From the NCBI GenBank assembly GCA_015233485.1, contig JADFXO010000216.1, positions 1 through 6,618 of the forward strand: a stretch of DNA of 6,618 nucleotides, read 5' to 3'. Under the pieces are notes generated by a model. That model did no database searches and had not been told where the DNA came from. It worked only from the letters and a program-made list of their open reading frames with translations. Position numbers and translations under genes: made by a program. The DNA comes from Nitrospirota bacterium. Lineage in GTDB: Bacteria > Nitrospirota > Thermodesulfovibrionia > Thermodesulfovibrionales > Magnetobacteriaceae. Positions 1 through 6,169 of this stretch are shown here, piece by piece; position 1 is the stretch's first letter, and every line of letters begins with the position of its first letter.

Positions 1-635
1 TCTACTGGGACGGAAAACGGGAAAAAGACTTTGTACGCCCTTATTTTTACTGGCAGATCGAGCGTATAGAAATACTGAAATTACCTCGTTATATTGCCCT
101 CAGGAGAAATGAGGTAAAAGACAAAGTACCTCCCGATCGGACTATAAAGTCATGGATGGAAGGTCATGAACAACCTGAGCCGATTTGGGCCGACGGCGGA
201 AAAGACGAGTTGGGAACCGACAAAAAAGGCCGTACGCAACGGCAAACTATGGCGCTTAAGAACGTCCGTTATCTAATTACAGCCCGAATTGTCCCGAAAA
301 AGGCGTTCGTACATGAACGGAAGAGCTTCAACAGCCAGTTCATCCGTCGGGCAAAACAAGGTAAGTGTTTCCAACAGCCATTTTTCGGTTGCAGCGAATT
401 TCCGGCTTTTTTTGAATACGTGGAAACAACTGACAATCAGTTAGCCAAACAAGTAGCATTTGATCAGCATATCGGCTGGATGCTCTATGATGTATTTGAC
501 TTGAGAAAGGAAGTCGTTTCGGACAGCAATAAACCATTTATTTCTCTATTTGAAGCCTCGGTGGTAAACGGAATATTGAATGTTCCACCGTTTGAAAGCG
601 ACAAAGTGCGAAAGCCGGAAAGGGGGATGAGCTAA
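1..635 (+). CDS. cas5c: Cas5c (Cas5d/Csd5), type I-C Cascade subunit and pre-crRNA endonuclease, 5'-truncated
   Basis: The reading frame is open from the left edge (first full codon at 3) to TAA at 633-635, giving 210 residues. Motifs typical of the I-C Cas5 family are visible: an initial YW, then RYIALRRNEVKDKVP (about residues 30-44), PEPIWADG, GTDKKGRTQRQTMAL followed by VRYLITARI, and GKCFQQPFFGC. By comparison with family members recalled from memory, about 45 N-terminal residues are missing, so the ATG at 156 is internal and not the start. Cas5c replaces Cas6 in type I-C: it cuts each repeat 3' of the hairpin and stays bound to the crRNA 5' handle. The Tyr of the initial YW probably matches the Tyr46 reported as catalytic in the Bacillus halodurans protein. 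The Lys-His pair reported there is not obvious here, as in other Cas5c lineages. The stop shares one base with the cas8c ATG, suggesting translational coupling. Confidence 0.95.
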   Translation, partial: YWDGKREKDFVRPYFYWQIERIEILKLPRYIALRRNEVKDKVPPDRTIKSWMEGHEQPEPIWADGGKDELGTDKKGRTQRQTMALKNVRYLITARIVPKKAFVHERKSFNSQFIRRAKQGKCFQQPFFGCSEFPAFFEYVETTDNQLAKQVAFDQHIGWMLYDVFDLRKEVVSDSNKPFISLFEASVVNGILNVPPFESDKVRKPERGMS

Positions 636-2455
636 TGCTGCACAGACTTGTGGAGTATGCCTCGAAAGAGGGGCTTGACCCTGAACCCGGTTTTACTACA
701 CATGAATTACGCTGGGAAGCACAGATCGATTCTGATGGGAAACTCATTAATGTTTTGCCTTTGGGGGATGAAAGCGGTGGAGAAAATACGCCGAAATGTC
801 CTTTGATGCACAACATGACGGCTGGTGGGCGTGCTCATTTTCTGGTCGAAACTGTTCAGACAGTAGTTTTGTTGTTCAAAAAGAATGAAAAAGCAAAGAA
901 AATGAGCGGCACTAAAATACGACATGAATTTTTCTCGTCAATGATTCATAATGCTGCTAAGGATGTTCCTGTTCTGAAACCTTTATCATCCTTTTATAAA
1001 AGCCAGGAACAAGTATCCAAACTTCACGACAAATTATTAAAGGAAAAGGCAAAACCAGCTGAGCGGTTGAAGTGGAGAGTGGCCGGAGTAGACGTTATAA
1101 CACAGCCTGATGTCCAGTCATGGTGGCGTTTGTGGTATAAAGAAGATTTAAACAAAGGAGTAAAAGATACAAAATCCAAGAAAAAGAAAAGTACACATTT
1201 GCCCGAAGATGATAAGGTACTTGCAGGTGAAATGCTTTGTTTCATATCTGGAGAGAGAGTTGCACCGCTATCTACCCATGATAAAATTACGAATCTACCT
1301 GGAGGTCTGTCCTTTGGTGATGTCATAATCGGTTTTGACAAAGATGCATTTTGTTCATTTGGTCTGAAACAGGGCTACAATGCCGCAATTGGTGGTAAAT
1401 ATGCAAGTGCGTATGTCAATGCACTTAACCACCTCATTAAAAATTACTTGCACAAACTTGCTAATACCTTGGTTATACACTGGTTTAAGGAGTCTGTTAA
1501 GCAGGAAGACGATCCACTATCATTTCTCAACGAACCGCTGCCAGCGACCGAAGCAGCTGCACAAGGTTCAGCACGGAAGATTCTTGAAGCAATACGCGAC
1601 GGCCACAAACCGAATTTTCCTGCAGGCAACCGTTATTACGTGATGACAATTTCAAGTGCTACAAGTCGCGTCATGGTACGAGATTGGATGGAGGGGAGTT
1701 TCAAGGAGTTGGTCGATAATATAATCACTTGGTTTGATAATCTTGAAATTGTTAACATCAACGGTAAAAAGACTGCTCAAGACTCAAAACTTGAGGGGGT
1801 AGTAACCAGCCTCTTGAAGCCACGAAAGCCAAATCAAGCATACAAAGATTGGACGAAGCCAATTGGTCATGAGCGGATTGATTTACTTCATTCTGCCATT
1901 CAACTACCACGCCTTATTCCTTTTCATATTATTGCGCGTATTGTTACTCTACTTCCTGCTTTTTTTATTAGCGAAGAATTAAATCATCTACTTTTCGGGA
2001 AACAGCAAGACATTGAGAACTCAGGCTTGTATCTCTCTATATTATACGCCCGCATGGGCCTAATCAAAGCATATTTCATTCGTAAAGGAGGAAACCACGC
2101 CATGAGTGTCTATCTTAACAAAGAGCATCCAGAGCCAGCATATCAATGTGGGCGGCTGCTGGCGGTTCTTGCAAGTCTGCAACATGCCGCACTTGGAGAT
2201 GTTGGCGCAGGCGTTGTGCAACGTTATTATGTTGCGGCAAGCCAGGCTCCAGGTCTTACTTTTGGACGGCTTATTGCCAATTCAAAAAACCATCTTAATA
2301 AATTGGATGGCGACGATGCGTTTGAGTATGAAGGACAGATCTCTGAAATTATGTGTCGTATTCAGGACAGAATGCCAGCCACTCTCAATCTTGAGAATCA
2401 AAGTCTTTTCGCACTCGGCTATTATCAGCAAATAGCAGCTAACCGCGCTGGATAA
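635..2455 (+). CDS. cas8c: Cas8c (Csd1), large subunit of type I-C Cascade
   Basis: The protein has 606 residues, a normal length for Csd1/Cas8c. The start is fixed by the TAATG junction with cas5c and a G-rich Shine-Dalgarno (GGGGGA, from 622) about 8 bases upstream. The N-terminus MLHRLVEYASKEG is a family hallmark. Other family blocks are GEMLCFISGERVAPLSTHDK (residues 198-217), DAFCSFGLKQGYNAAIGG (237-254) and NRYYVMTISSATSRVMVRDW (332-351). Cas8c recognises the PAM and helps open target DNA. A lysine-rich stretch (residues 177-188, KDTKSKKKKSTH) precedes the GEMLCF block and looks like a lineage-specific basic linker. The last 117 residues correspond to the small subunit Cas11c and have their own start (separate entry). 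cas7c follows after 40 bases. Confidence 0.96.
   Translation: MLHRLVEYASKEGLDPEPGFTTHELRWEAQIDSDGKLINVLPLGDESGGENTPKCPLMHNMTAGGRAHFLVETVQTVVLLFKKNEKAKKMSGTKIRHEFFSSMIHNAAKDVPVLKPLSSFYKSQEQVSKLHDKLLKEKAKPAERLKWRVAGVDVITQPDVQSWWRLWYKEDLNKGVKDTKSKKKKSTHLPEDDKVLAGEMLCFISGERVAPLSTHDKITNLPGGLSFGDVIIGFDKDAFCSFGLKQGYNAAIGGKYASAYVNALNHLIKNYLHKLANTLVIHWFKESVKQEDDPLSFLNEPLPATEAAAQGSARKILEAIRDGHKPNFPAGNRYYVMTISSATSRVMVRDWMEGSFKELVDNIITWFDNLEIVNINGKKTAQDSKLEGVVTSLLKPRKPNQAYKDWTKPIGHERIDLLHSAIQLPRLIPFHIIARIVTLLPAFFISEELNHLLFGKQQDIENSGLYLSILYARMGLIKAYFIRKGGNHAMSVYLNKEHPEPAYQCGRLLAVLASLQHAALGDVGAGVVQRYYVAASQAPGLTFGRLIANSKNHLNKLDGDDAFEYEGQISEIMCRIQDRMPATLNLENQSLFALGYYQQIAANRAG
2084..2091 (+). promoter_or_regulatory. 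Internal ribosome binding site for cas11c
   Basis: AAAGGAGG lies within the cas8c coding sequence, 10 bases before the in-frame ATG at 2102. It is one of the best Shine-Dalgarno matches in the window, comparable to the AGGAGG in front of cas7c, and it fixes the likely start of Cas11c. Confidence 0.75.
2102..2455 (+). CDS. cas11c: Cas11c, small subunit translated from an internal start inside cas8c
   Basis: An ATG at 2102 (Met490 of Cas8c) lies in the cas8c frame and is preceded by AAAGGAGG (2084-2091), with 10 bases between GGAGG and ATG. Translation from here gives 117 residues beginning MSVYLNKEHPEPAYQCGRLL, rich in predicted helix, as expected for a Cas11 subunit. It is established for type I-C (and I-B and I-D) that the small subunit is made by independent internal translation of the large-subunit gene and that several copies line the belly of Cascade next to the Cas7 backbone. 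The strong Shine-Dalgarno inside a coding region, its in-frame ATG and the right product length together support the same arrangement here. Actual translation cannot be proved from sequence, and the spacing is slightly longer than optimal. Confidence 0.8.
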   Translation: MSVYLNKEHPEPAYQCGRLLAVLASLQHAALGDVGAGVVQRYYVAASQAPGLTFGRLIANSKNHLNKLDGDDAFEYEGQISEIMCRIQDRMPATLNLENQSLFALGYYQQIAANRAG

Positions 2456-2495
2456 AAAGACAATAAGTCGAATAAATATAAATAGGAGGCACCCA

Positions 2496-3512
2496 ATGAA
2501 TAACGTTATTCAGAATCGATATGAATTTCTTTACTTGTTTGACTGTGAAAATGGCAACCCTAACGGCGACCCTGATGCTGGCAATAGCCCACGTATAGAC
2601 CCGGAAGATATGCATGGGCTTGTCTCTGACGTGGCTCTGAAGCGCAGGCTGAGGAATTATATTCAATCGCGATTTGATAATACCTGCCCTAATGCTATTT
2701 ACGTCGAACATTCAACCAACTTGAATAAGCCAATCGCTCTTGCCCACGAACAAATGAATGGCTCTGTCCCACAAAAAGGAGATTCTACAAAAGCGCAGTC
2801 TCTTAACGCCCGAAAATGGCTATGCGAAAAGTTTTTCGATATCAGGACTTTTGGTGCAGTTCTTAGTACCGGTGCAAATGCCGGTCAAGTTCGCGGCCCA
2901 GTTCAGTTTGCATTTTCACGCTCTATTGACCCGATCATGCCACTAGATCTTTCTATAACAAGAGTGGCAAAAACACCAAGAGAGAAAGAAGATAAAATAG
3001 CGAAAGATGCGAGCTATGCTGCACAATTGGAGTGGGAAGCAAATCAGCCTGAAGATTCCCTTCGCGATATGGGCCGTAAATCGCTTATTTGTTATGGCCT
3101 TTATGTGGCCAAAGGATTTATAAGCGCCAATCTTGCCAAAGGGACAGGTTTTTCAGATACTGACCTTGCCAATTTATGGGAAGCACTGGCATATATGTAC
3201 GATCACGACCGCTCTGCCAGCAAGGGTTATATGTCCCGCCGTGAACTTTTCGTATTCAAGCACGTCGGAACAGATACAAACGAGGAGCAGCGTATGCGGC
3301 AGGCTAAACTCGGCTGTGCTCCGGCACACGCACTGCTTGATCTCGGTAAAGTGATAGAAGTCGGCATTAATAAAGAGACAATGGTTAAGGACAATGTGCC
3401 TGTTCCACGTAGATTCACTCATTACAAAGTAACACCACACCCTGACCGGGTTCCTGACGGAGTCGAATTATGGACATGGAATGACTCAATAAATGGCTTA
3501 AGTAAGGTGTAA
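2496..3512 (+). CDS. cas7c: Cas7c (Csd2), backbone subunit of type I-C Cascade
   Basis: The protein has 338 residues. The start is supported by AGGAGG (2484-2489) 6 bases upstream. Family signatures include YEFLYLFDCENGNPNGDPDA (residues 9-28), RIDPEDMHGLVSDVALKRRL, FGAVLSTG with GQVRGPVQFAFSRSIDPI, MGRKSLICYGLYVAKGFISA, and the C-terminal TPHPDRVPDGVELWTW. Several Cas7c copies wrap the crRNA spacer to form the helical backbone of Cascade. The protein is longer than the roughly 280-320 residues I recall for the family. Most of the extra length is a charged stretch at about residues 163-190 (REKEDKIAKDASYAAQLEWE and onward), between the SITRVAKTP and MGRK blocks. The gene is followed by cas4 after 4 bases. 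Confidence 0.96.
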   Translation: MNNVIQNRYEFLYLFDCENGNPNGDPDAGNSPRIDPEDMHGLVSDVALKRRLRNYIQSRFDNTCPNAIYVEHSTNLNKPIALAHEQMNGSVPQKGDSTKAQSLNARKWLCEKFFDIRTFGAVLSTGANAGQVRGPVQFAFSRSIDPIMPLDLSITRVAKTPREKEDKIAKDASYAAQLEWEANQPEDSLRDMGRKSLICYGLYVAKGFISANLAKGTGFSDTDLANLWEALAYMYDHDRSASKGYMSRRELFVFKHVGTDTNEEQRMRQAKLGCAPAHALLDLGKVIEVGINKETMVKDNVPVPRRFTHYKVTPHPDRVPDGVELWTWNDSINGLSKV

Positions 3513-3516
3513 TACA

Positions 3517-4206
3517 ATGTCTCAAAATGGTTCTATCGTAGATACAGAGAGAGAACCGATTCCCATCTCTGCGATTAATCAATATGCCTATTGTCCTCGC
3601 CGCTGTGCCCTGATACATATTGAGCAGGCGTGGAGTGAAAACCTCTTTACTGCCGAAGGAAGAATTATGCATGAGAAAGCCGATTCGGGAAATTGCGAAT
3701 CAAGGGGCGATGTCCGAATCGAATACGGCTTGCCTATGCGCCTGCTGAGACTTGGACTTACCGGCAAGGCCGACGTTGTCGAATTTCACCGAAGCAGTGA
3801 GGGTACGTGGCAGCCCTTTCCCGTTGAATACAAACTTGGGAAACCGAAACTTGATAACTGCGACAAGGTACAGCTTTGTGCACAAGCGCTATGCCTCGAA
3901 GAAATGCTCGGCGTCGAAATCATCAGAGGTGCTCTTTTTTACGGGCGCACTCGACACAGAGAGGACGTTGTTTTTGACCTGAAGCTGCGTTCGGAGACTG
4001 AAGAAATCGCACAAAAGGTGCATGAGCTTATAGAATCGGGAATCACTCCTAAGCCCGAATACTCGAAAAAATGTAAAAATTGTTCGCTGGTTGAGCTTTG
4101 TATGCCAAAGGTTTCAGGCAAAAAATCCTCAGCCGAAGATTACCTTTCGAAGGCAGTTGCTGAGTTGTGTAATGGAACAATGCCTTATTATAATGAAAGT
4201 AGATAG
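3517..4206 (+). CDS. cas4: Cas4, RecB-like iron-sulfur nuclease for spacer acquisition
   Basis: The protein has 229 residues and begins 4 bases after cas7c, with AAGGTG (3504-3509) as ribosome binding site. The first conserved block is AYCPRRCALIHIE (residues 24-36). The RecB-type nuclease residues are visible as His52 (EGRIMHEKAD), Asp86 (GLTGKADVVEF), Glu104 and Lys106 (PVEYKLGKPK) and Gln119 (DKVQLCAQALCLEEM). The iron-sulfur ligands are Cys26 plus Cys186, Cys189 and Cys195 (CKNCSLVELC); Cys30 lies near the first. Cas4 trims prespacers and helps select the PAM and orientation of new spacers, acting with Cas1-Cas2. All catalytic and cluster residues look intact. In most I-C operons cas1 follows almost at once; here 631 bases intervene. 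Confidence 0.96.
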   Translation: MSQNGSIVDTEREPIPISAINQYAYCPRRCALIHIEQAWSENLFTAEGRIMHEKADSGNCESRGDVRIEYGLPMRLLRLGLTGKADVVEFHRSSEGTWQPFPVEYKLGKPKLDNCDKVQLCAQALCLEEMLGVEIIRGALFYGRTRHREDVVFDLKLRSETEEIAQKVHELIESGITPKPEYSKKCKNCSLVELCMPKVSGKKSSAEDYLSKAVAELCNGTMPYYNESR

Positions 4207-4258
4207 GAGGACACCGGGGCAGATACCCGTTGTTGAAGTTCCTCATGGCTTGTTTTAG
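4193..4258 (+). CDS. Possible 21-residue peptide overlapping the cas4 3' end
   Basis: A short reading frame begins at an ATG inside the last codons of cas4, in another frame, and ends at TAG 4256-4258. It starts MKVDRRTPGQIPVV and continues with a protein-like EVPHGLF. No good Shine-Dalgarno precedes it. I do not recognise it. It could be a real overlapping peptide, the N-terminal remnant of a gene once located between cas4 and cas1, or chance. Low confidence. Confidence 0.2.
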   Translation: MKVDRRTPGQIPVVEVPHGLF

Positions 4259-4323
4259 ACGCCTTTCTGGCGCCTCGTTCGGCAGGCTATACAGGACTGA
4301 CAGTTTTTAGCATGGAGGTTATT
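4207..4323 (+). other. Intergenic stretch between cas4 and the antitoxin
   Basis: These 117 bases begin with an AGGAGG straddling the cas4 stop (4205-4210) that has no start codon at a useful distance, so it looks orphaned. A small hairpin with CGCC at 4260-4263 pairing with GGCG at 4269-4272 lies in the middle. A TATACA at 4288-4293 could be a weak -10 element for the toxin-antitoxin module, but I find no convincing -35. The antitoxin ribosome binding site GGAGG is at 4314-4318. An ATG at 4245 opens a 21-codon frame ending at 4310, with no recognisable product. Confidence 0.4.
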
Positions 4324-4530
4324 ATGAAAGTTGCGGATTTGAGTATCGAAGAGTTTACTGAGCTTATCGAATCTATCTTGGATAGAAAGTATAGGCAATT
4401 TGATCCAGATGAAGGTCTTGAACTCAGTGATGAGTGCGTAAAAAGTTTGAAGGAAAGTCTCGAAGATAAAGCAGGAAGAATGTCCCATGAGGATTTTATG
4501 AATGAACTCAAGAAAGATAATCTGGTCTAA
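4324..4530 (+). CDS. Putative antitoxin of a RelE/ParE-type toxin-antitoxin module
   Basis: The protein has 68 residues. I choose ATG 4324 over ATG 4312 because GGAGG (4314-4318) ends 5 bases before 4324, whereas the upstream ATG overlaps that site. It begins MKVADLSIEEFTELIESIL and carries FDPDEGLELSDE followed by VKSLKESLED, a pattern common in small antitoxins encoded directly upstream of RelE/ParE toxins. It is acidic and probably helical. The toxin frame overlaps its 3' end by 29 bases, the usual antitoxin-first arrangement. Such antitoxins normally bind and neutralise the toxin, and some also repress their own promoter; I see no clear DNA-binding motif. The module sits between cas4 and cas1, where type I-C loci normally have nothing. 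The coding sequence appears intact. Confidence 0.7.
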   Translation: MKVADLSIEEFTELIESILDRKYRQFDPDEGLELSDECVKSLKESLEDKAGRMSHEDFMNELKKDNLV

Positions 4531-4785
4531 AAATGCTTTTTGTGCATTGAAGAAACTTGACAAGCCGGTTAGAATGCGTATTCTCGAAAAGGTTAATAGT
4601 TTACAGTTTGAGTTTGTTATTCCTTCGCCTCTGTTGGTGAGTTTAAAGGGCTTTATAAGCTATATGTAGGTGATTGGCGTGTTTTATATGCCTTTGAGGA
4701 CGATAATATTATGATTCATAACGTTGGTCATCGTTCATCTATATACAAACGCATGGGAAAATATCAAGATGGTGATGTAACTTGA
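4502..4785 (+). pseudogene. RelE/ParE-family mRNA-interferase or gyrase toxin, frameshifted
   Basis: The frame from ATG 4502 (ribosome binding site GAGGA at 4489-4493) reads MNSRKIIWSKNAFCALKKLD then KPVRMRILEKVNSLQFEF, a typical RelE/ParE N-terminus. It stops at TAG 4667-4669 after 55 residues. Family similarity continues in the frame one base back: GEFKGLYKLYVGDWRVLYAF, then EDDNIIMIHNVGHRSSIYKR, ending at TGA 4783-4785. The two halves join at about 4630-4637, where an intact gene would read PL-x-GEFKGLY. A net loss of one base explains the break, and restoring it gives about 94 residues, normal for this family. The second half contains the conserved GDWRVLY core and the HR-Y-R end. The gene is therefore either inactivated or affected by a sequencing error. 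Whether the family member is ribosome-dependent RelE or gyrase-targeting ParE cannot be decided here. Confidence 0.8.
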
Positions 4786-4834
4786 ATGGGCAAGAAAAGA
4801 TAGCGAAGAAGATAGCACCAAATATCCGTGGTGA
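4781..4834 (+). other. Protein-like tail without a start, ending just before cas1
   Basis: Between the toxin end and cas1, one frame reads LEWARKDSEEDSTKYPW and stops at TGA 4832-4834, 4 bases before the cas1 ATG. An in-frame TAA at 4778-4780 lies immediately upstream and no usable start codon is present, so it cannot be a gene on its own. Its composition looks like coding sequence, and the stop-to-start spacing would suit translational coupling to cas1, whose own ribosome binding site is weak. It may be the 3' remnant of a gene that once preceded cas1, but chance is possible. Confidence 0.25.
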
Positions 4835-4837
4835 AAA

Positions 4838-5869
4838 ATGAAGAAACACTTAAATACCTTATATATAACGACTCAGGGGTCTTATCTCTCAAAAGACGGT
4901 GAGACGGTTGCAATCAAGATTGAGAACGAAACAGTTAAACAAGTTCCGGTTCACACACTGGATGGTATCGTGTGCTTCGGGCAGGTGTCGTGCAGTCCAT
5001 TCCTCATGGGCTTTTGTGCGGAATGCGGCGTAACCATCAGTTTTCTCACTGAATACGGAAGATTCCTTGCAAGGGTTCAGGGGCCGGTATCTGGCAATGT
5101 ACTTCTCAGGCGCGAGCAGTACCGTCGTGCAGATGACCTTCAGAAATCAGCCTCGATAGCTAGAGCAGTTGTTACCGGAAAGGTTGCAAACTGTCGCACG
5201 GTACTTCAGCGTTCCCTAAGGGATCATTCCGAAAAGATTGAAGCAGAGGTCGTATCCAATGCATCGGAAAGTCTTGCCCATTCGATAGGACGGCTAAAAA
5301 AAGACTCCCAGCTTGACGTTGTGCGCGGTATCGAAGGCGAAGCCGCCAATAAATACTTTGCAGTATTCGAGCATTTGATAACGGCTCAAAAGGACGATTT
5401 CACGTTTAATGAGCGAAACCGTAGGCCTCCGCTCGATAATGTGAACTGTCTCATATCGTTTCTCTATACCATTCTTATGCACGATGTACGTTCGGCAATC
5501 GAAGGCGTTGGGCTTGATCCGGCCGTCGGTTTTCTTCATAGAGATCGTCCGGGGCGTTACGGACTTGCCCTTGACTTGATGGAGGAGTTCCGGCCGTTTC
5601 TGGCCGACCGTCTTGCATTATCATTGATTAATCTTTCTCAGGTTAAGGGAAAGGGATTTAAGAAGAAAGAATCCGGTGCTGTGTGGATGGATGACGACAC
5701 GAGAAAAACGGTTCTTATTGCCTACCAAAATCGCAAAAAGGAGGAGATAATGCATCCGTTCATTAACGAAAAGGTTATGATAGGTCTTCTGCCACACGTG
5801 CAGGCTCTTTTGCTGGCCAGATTCCTCCGCGGAGATCTCGACGGTTATCCGCCATTTATCTGGAAGTGA
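4838..5869 (+). CDS. cas1: Cas1, CRISPR integrase (type I-C)
   Basis: The protein has 343 residues, the usual I-C Cas1 length, starting MKKHLNTLYITTQGSYLSKD. The N-terminal beta domain includes DGIVCFGQVSCSPFLMGFCA (residues 42-61) and SFLTEYGRFLARVQGPVSGN. In the C-terminal helical domain the metal-binding residues are visible: Glu166 in GIEGEAANKYF, His234 in GFLHRDRPGRYG, and the acidic DLMEEFRP motif with Asp246 and Glu249. Cas1 and Cas2 form the complex that inserts new spacers at the leader-repeat junction. The start has only a weak GGTGA close upstream (4830-4834), so translation may depend on coupling to upstream reading. The 631-base insertion separates it from its usual partner cas4. 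The catalytic residues are intact. Confidence 0.97.
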   Translation: MKKHLNTLYITTQGSYLSKDGETVAIKIENETVKQVPVHTLDGIVCFGQVSCSPFLMGFCAECGVTISFLTEYGRFLARVQGPVSGNVLLRREQYRRADDLQKSASIARAVVTGKVANCRTVLQRSLRDHSEKIEAEVVSNASESLAHSIGRLKKDSQLDVVRGIEGEAANKYFAVFEHLITAQKDDFTFNERNRRPPLDNVNCLISFLYTILMHDVRSAIEGVGLDPAVGFLHRDRPGRYGLALDLMEEFRPFLADRLALSLINLSQVKGKGFKKKESGAVWMDDDTRKTVLIAYQNRKKEEIMHPFINEKVMIGLLPHVQALLLARFLRGDLDGYPPFIWK

Positions 5870-5878
5870 GGATTAACC

Positions 5879-6169
5879 ATGCTTGTGCTGATAAGTTATG
5901 ACGTTGCCACTGATGGCAAGAAAGGCCAACGACGCCTGCGTAGGGTAGCGCATACCTGTCAGGATTTCGGGCAGAGAGTGCAGTACTCGGTATTTGAATG
6001 TATTGTCGATCCGGCACAGTGGACAGTTTTAAAGGCGAGGTTGATTTCAGAAATTGATCCTGAGAAAGACAGTCTGAGGTTTTACTATCTTGGTGCCAAC
6101 TGGAAAAACCGAGTGGAGCATGTCGGAGCGAAAGAGCCGTTCGATCAGGAGGGACCGCTGCTTGTATGA
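5879..6169 (+). CDS. cas2: Cas2, adaptation complex subunit
   Basis: The protein has 96 residues with a ferredoxin-like fold pattern. It begins MLVLISYDVATDGKKGQRRL with the conserved Asp8 after the first strand, and continues RVQYSVFECIVDPAQW and LRFYYLGANWKNRVEHVG, ending FDQEGPLLV. The EGPL ending is typical of I-C Cas2. TGAGGA (5867-5872) is the ribosome binding site, 6 bases before the ATG and overlapping the cas1 stop; 9 bases separate the genes. Cas2 is the structural core bridging Cas1 dimers during spacer integration. It is the last cas gene before the leader and array. Confidence 0.97.
   Translation: MLVLISYDVATDGKKGQRRLRRVAHTCQDFGQRVQYSVFECIVDPAQWTVLKARLISEIDPEKDSLRFYYLGANWKNRVEHVGAKEPFDQEGPLLV

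Noticed and set aside
156..635. Cas5c starting at ATG 156
   Set aside because: The frame is open to the left edge and the residues before 156 (YW, RYIALRRNEVKDKVP) are conserved family sequence, so this ATG is internal.
1380..1643. An 87-codon + strand frame inside cas8c
   Set aside because: It is out of frame with the conserved Cas8c blocks it overlaps and has no family features.
3174..3440. Minus-strand frames opposite the cas7c 3' half
   Set aside because: The sense frame is clearly conserved Cas7c; the antisense frames are cysteine-rich shadows with no recognisable domain.
4245..4310. A 21-codon frame between cas4 and the antitoxin (MACFRRLSG...)
   Set aside because: It has no ribosome binding site at a useful distance and no recognisable sequence.
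4312..4530. Antitoxin starting at ATG 4312
   Set aside because: The GGAGG at 4314-4318 overlaps that start and is well placed for ATG 4324.
4255..4563. A 102-codon minus-strand frame over the toxin-antitoxin module
   Set aside because: It mirrors the antitoxin gene, has no recognisable product, and the sense strand has good ribosome binding sites and family motifs.
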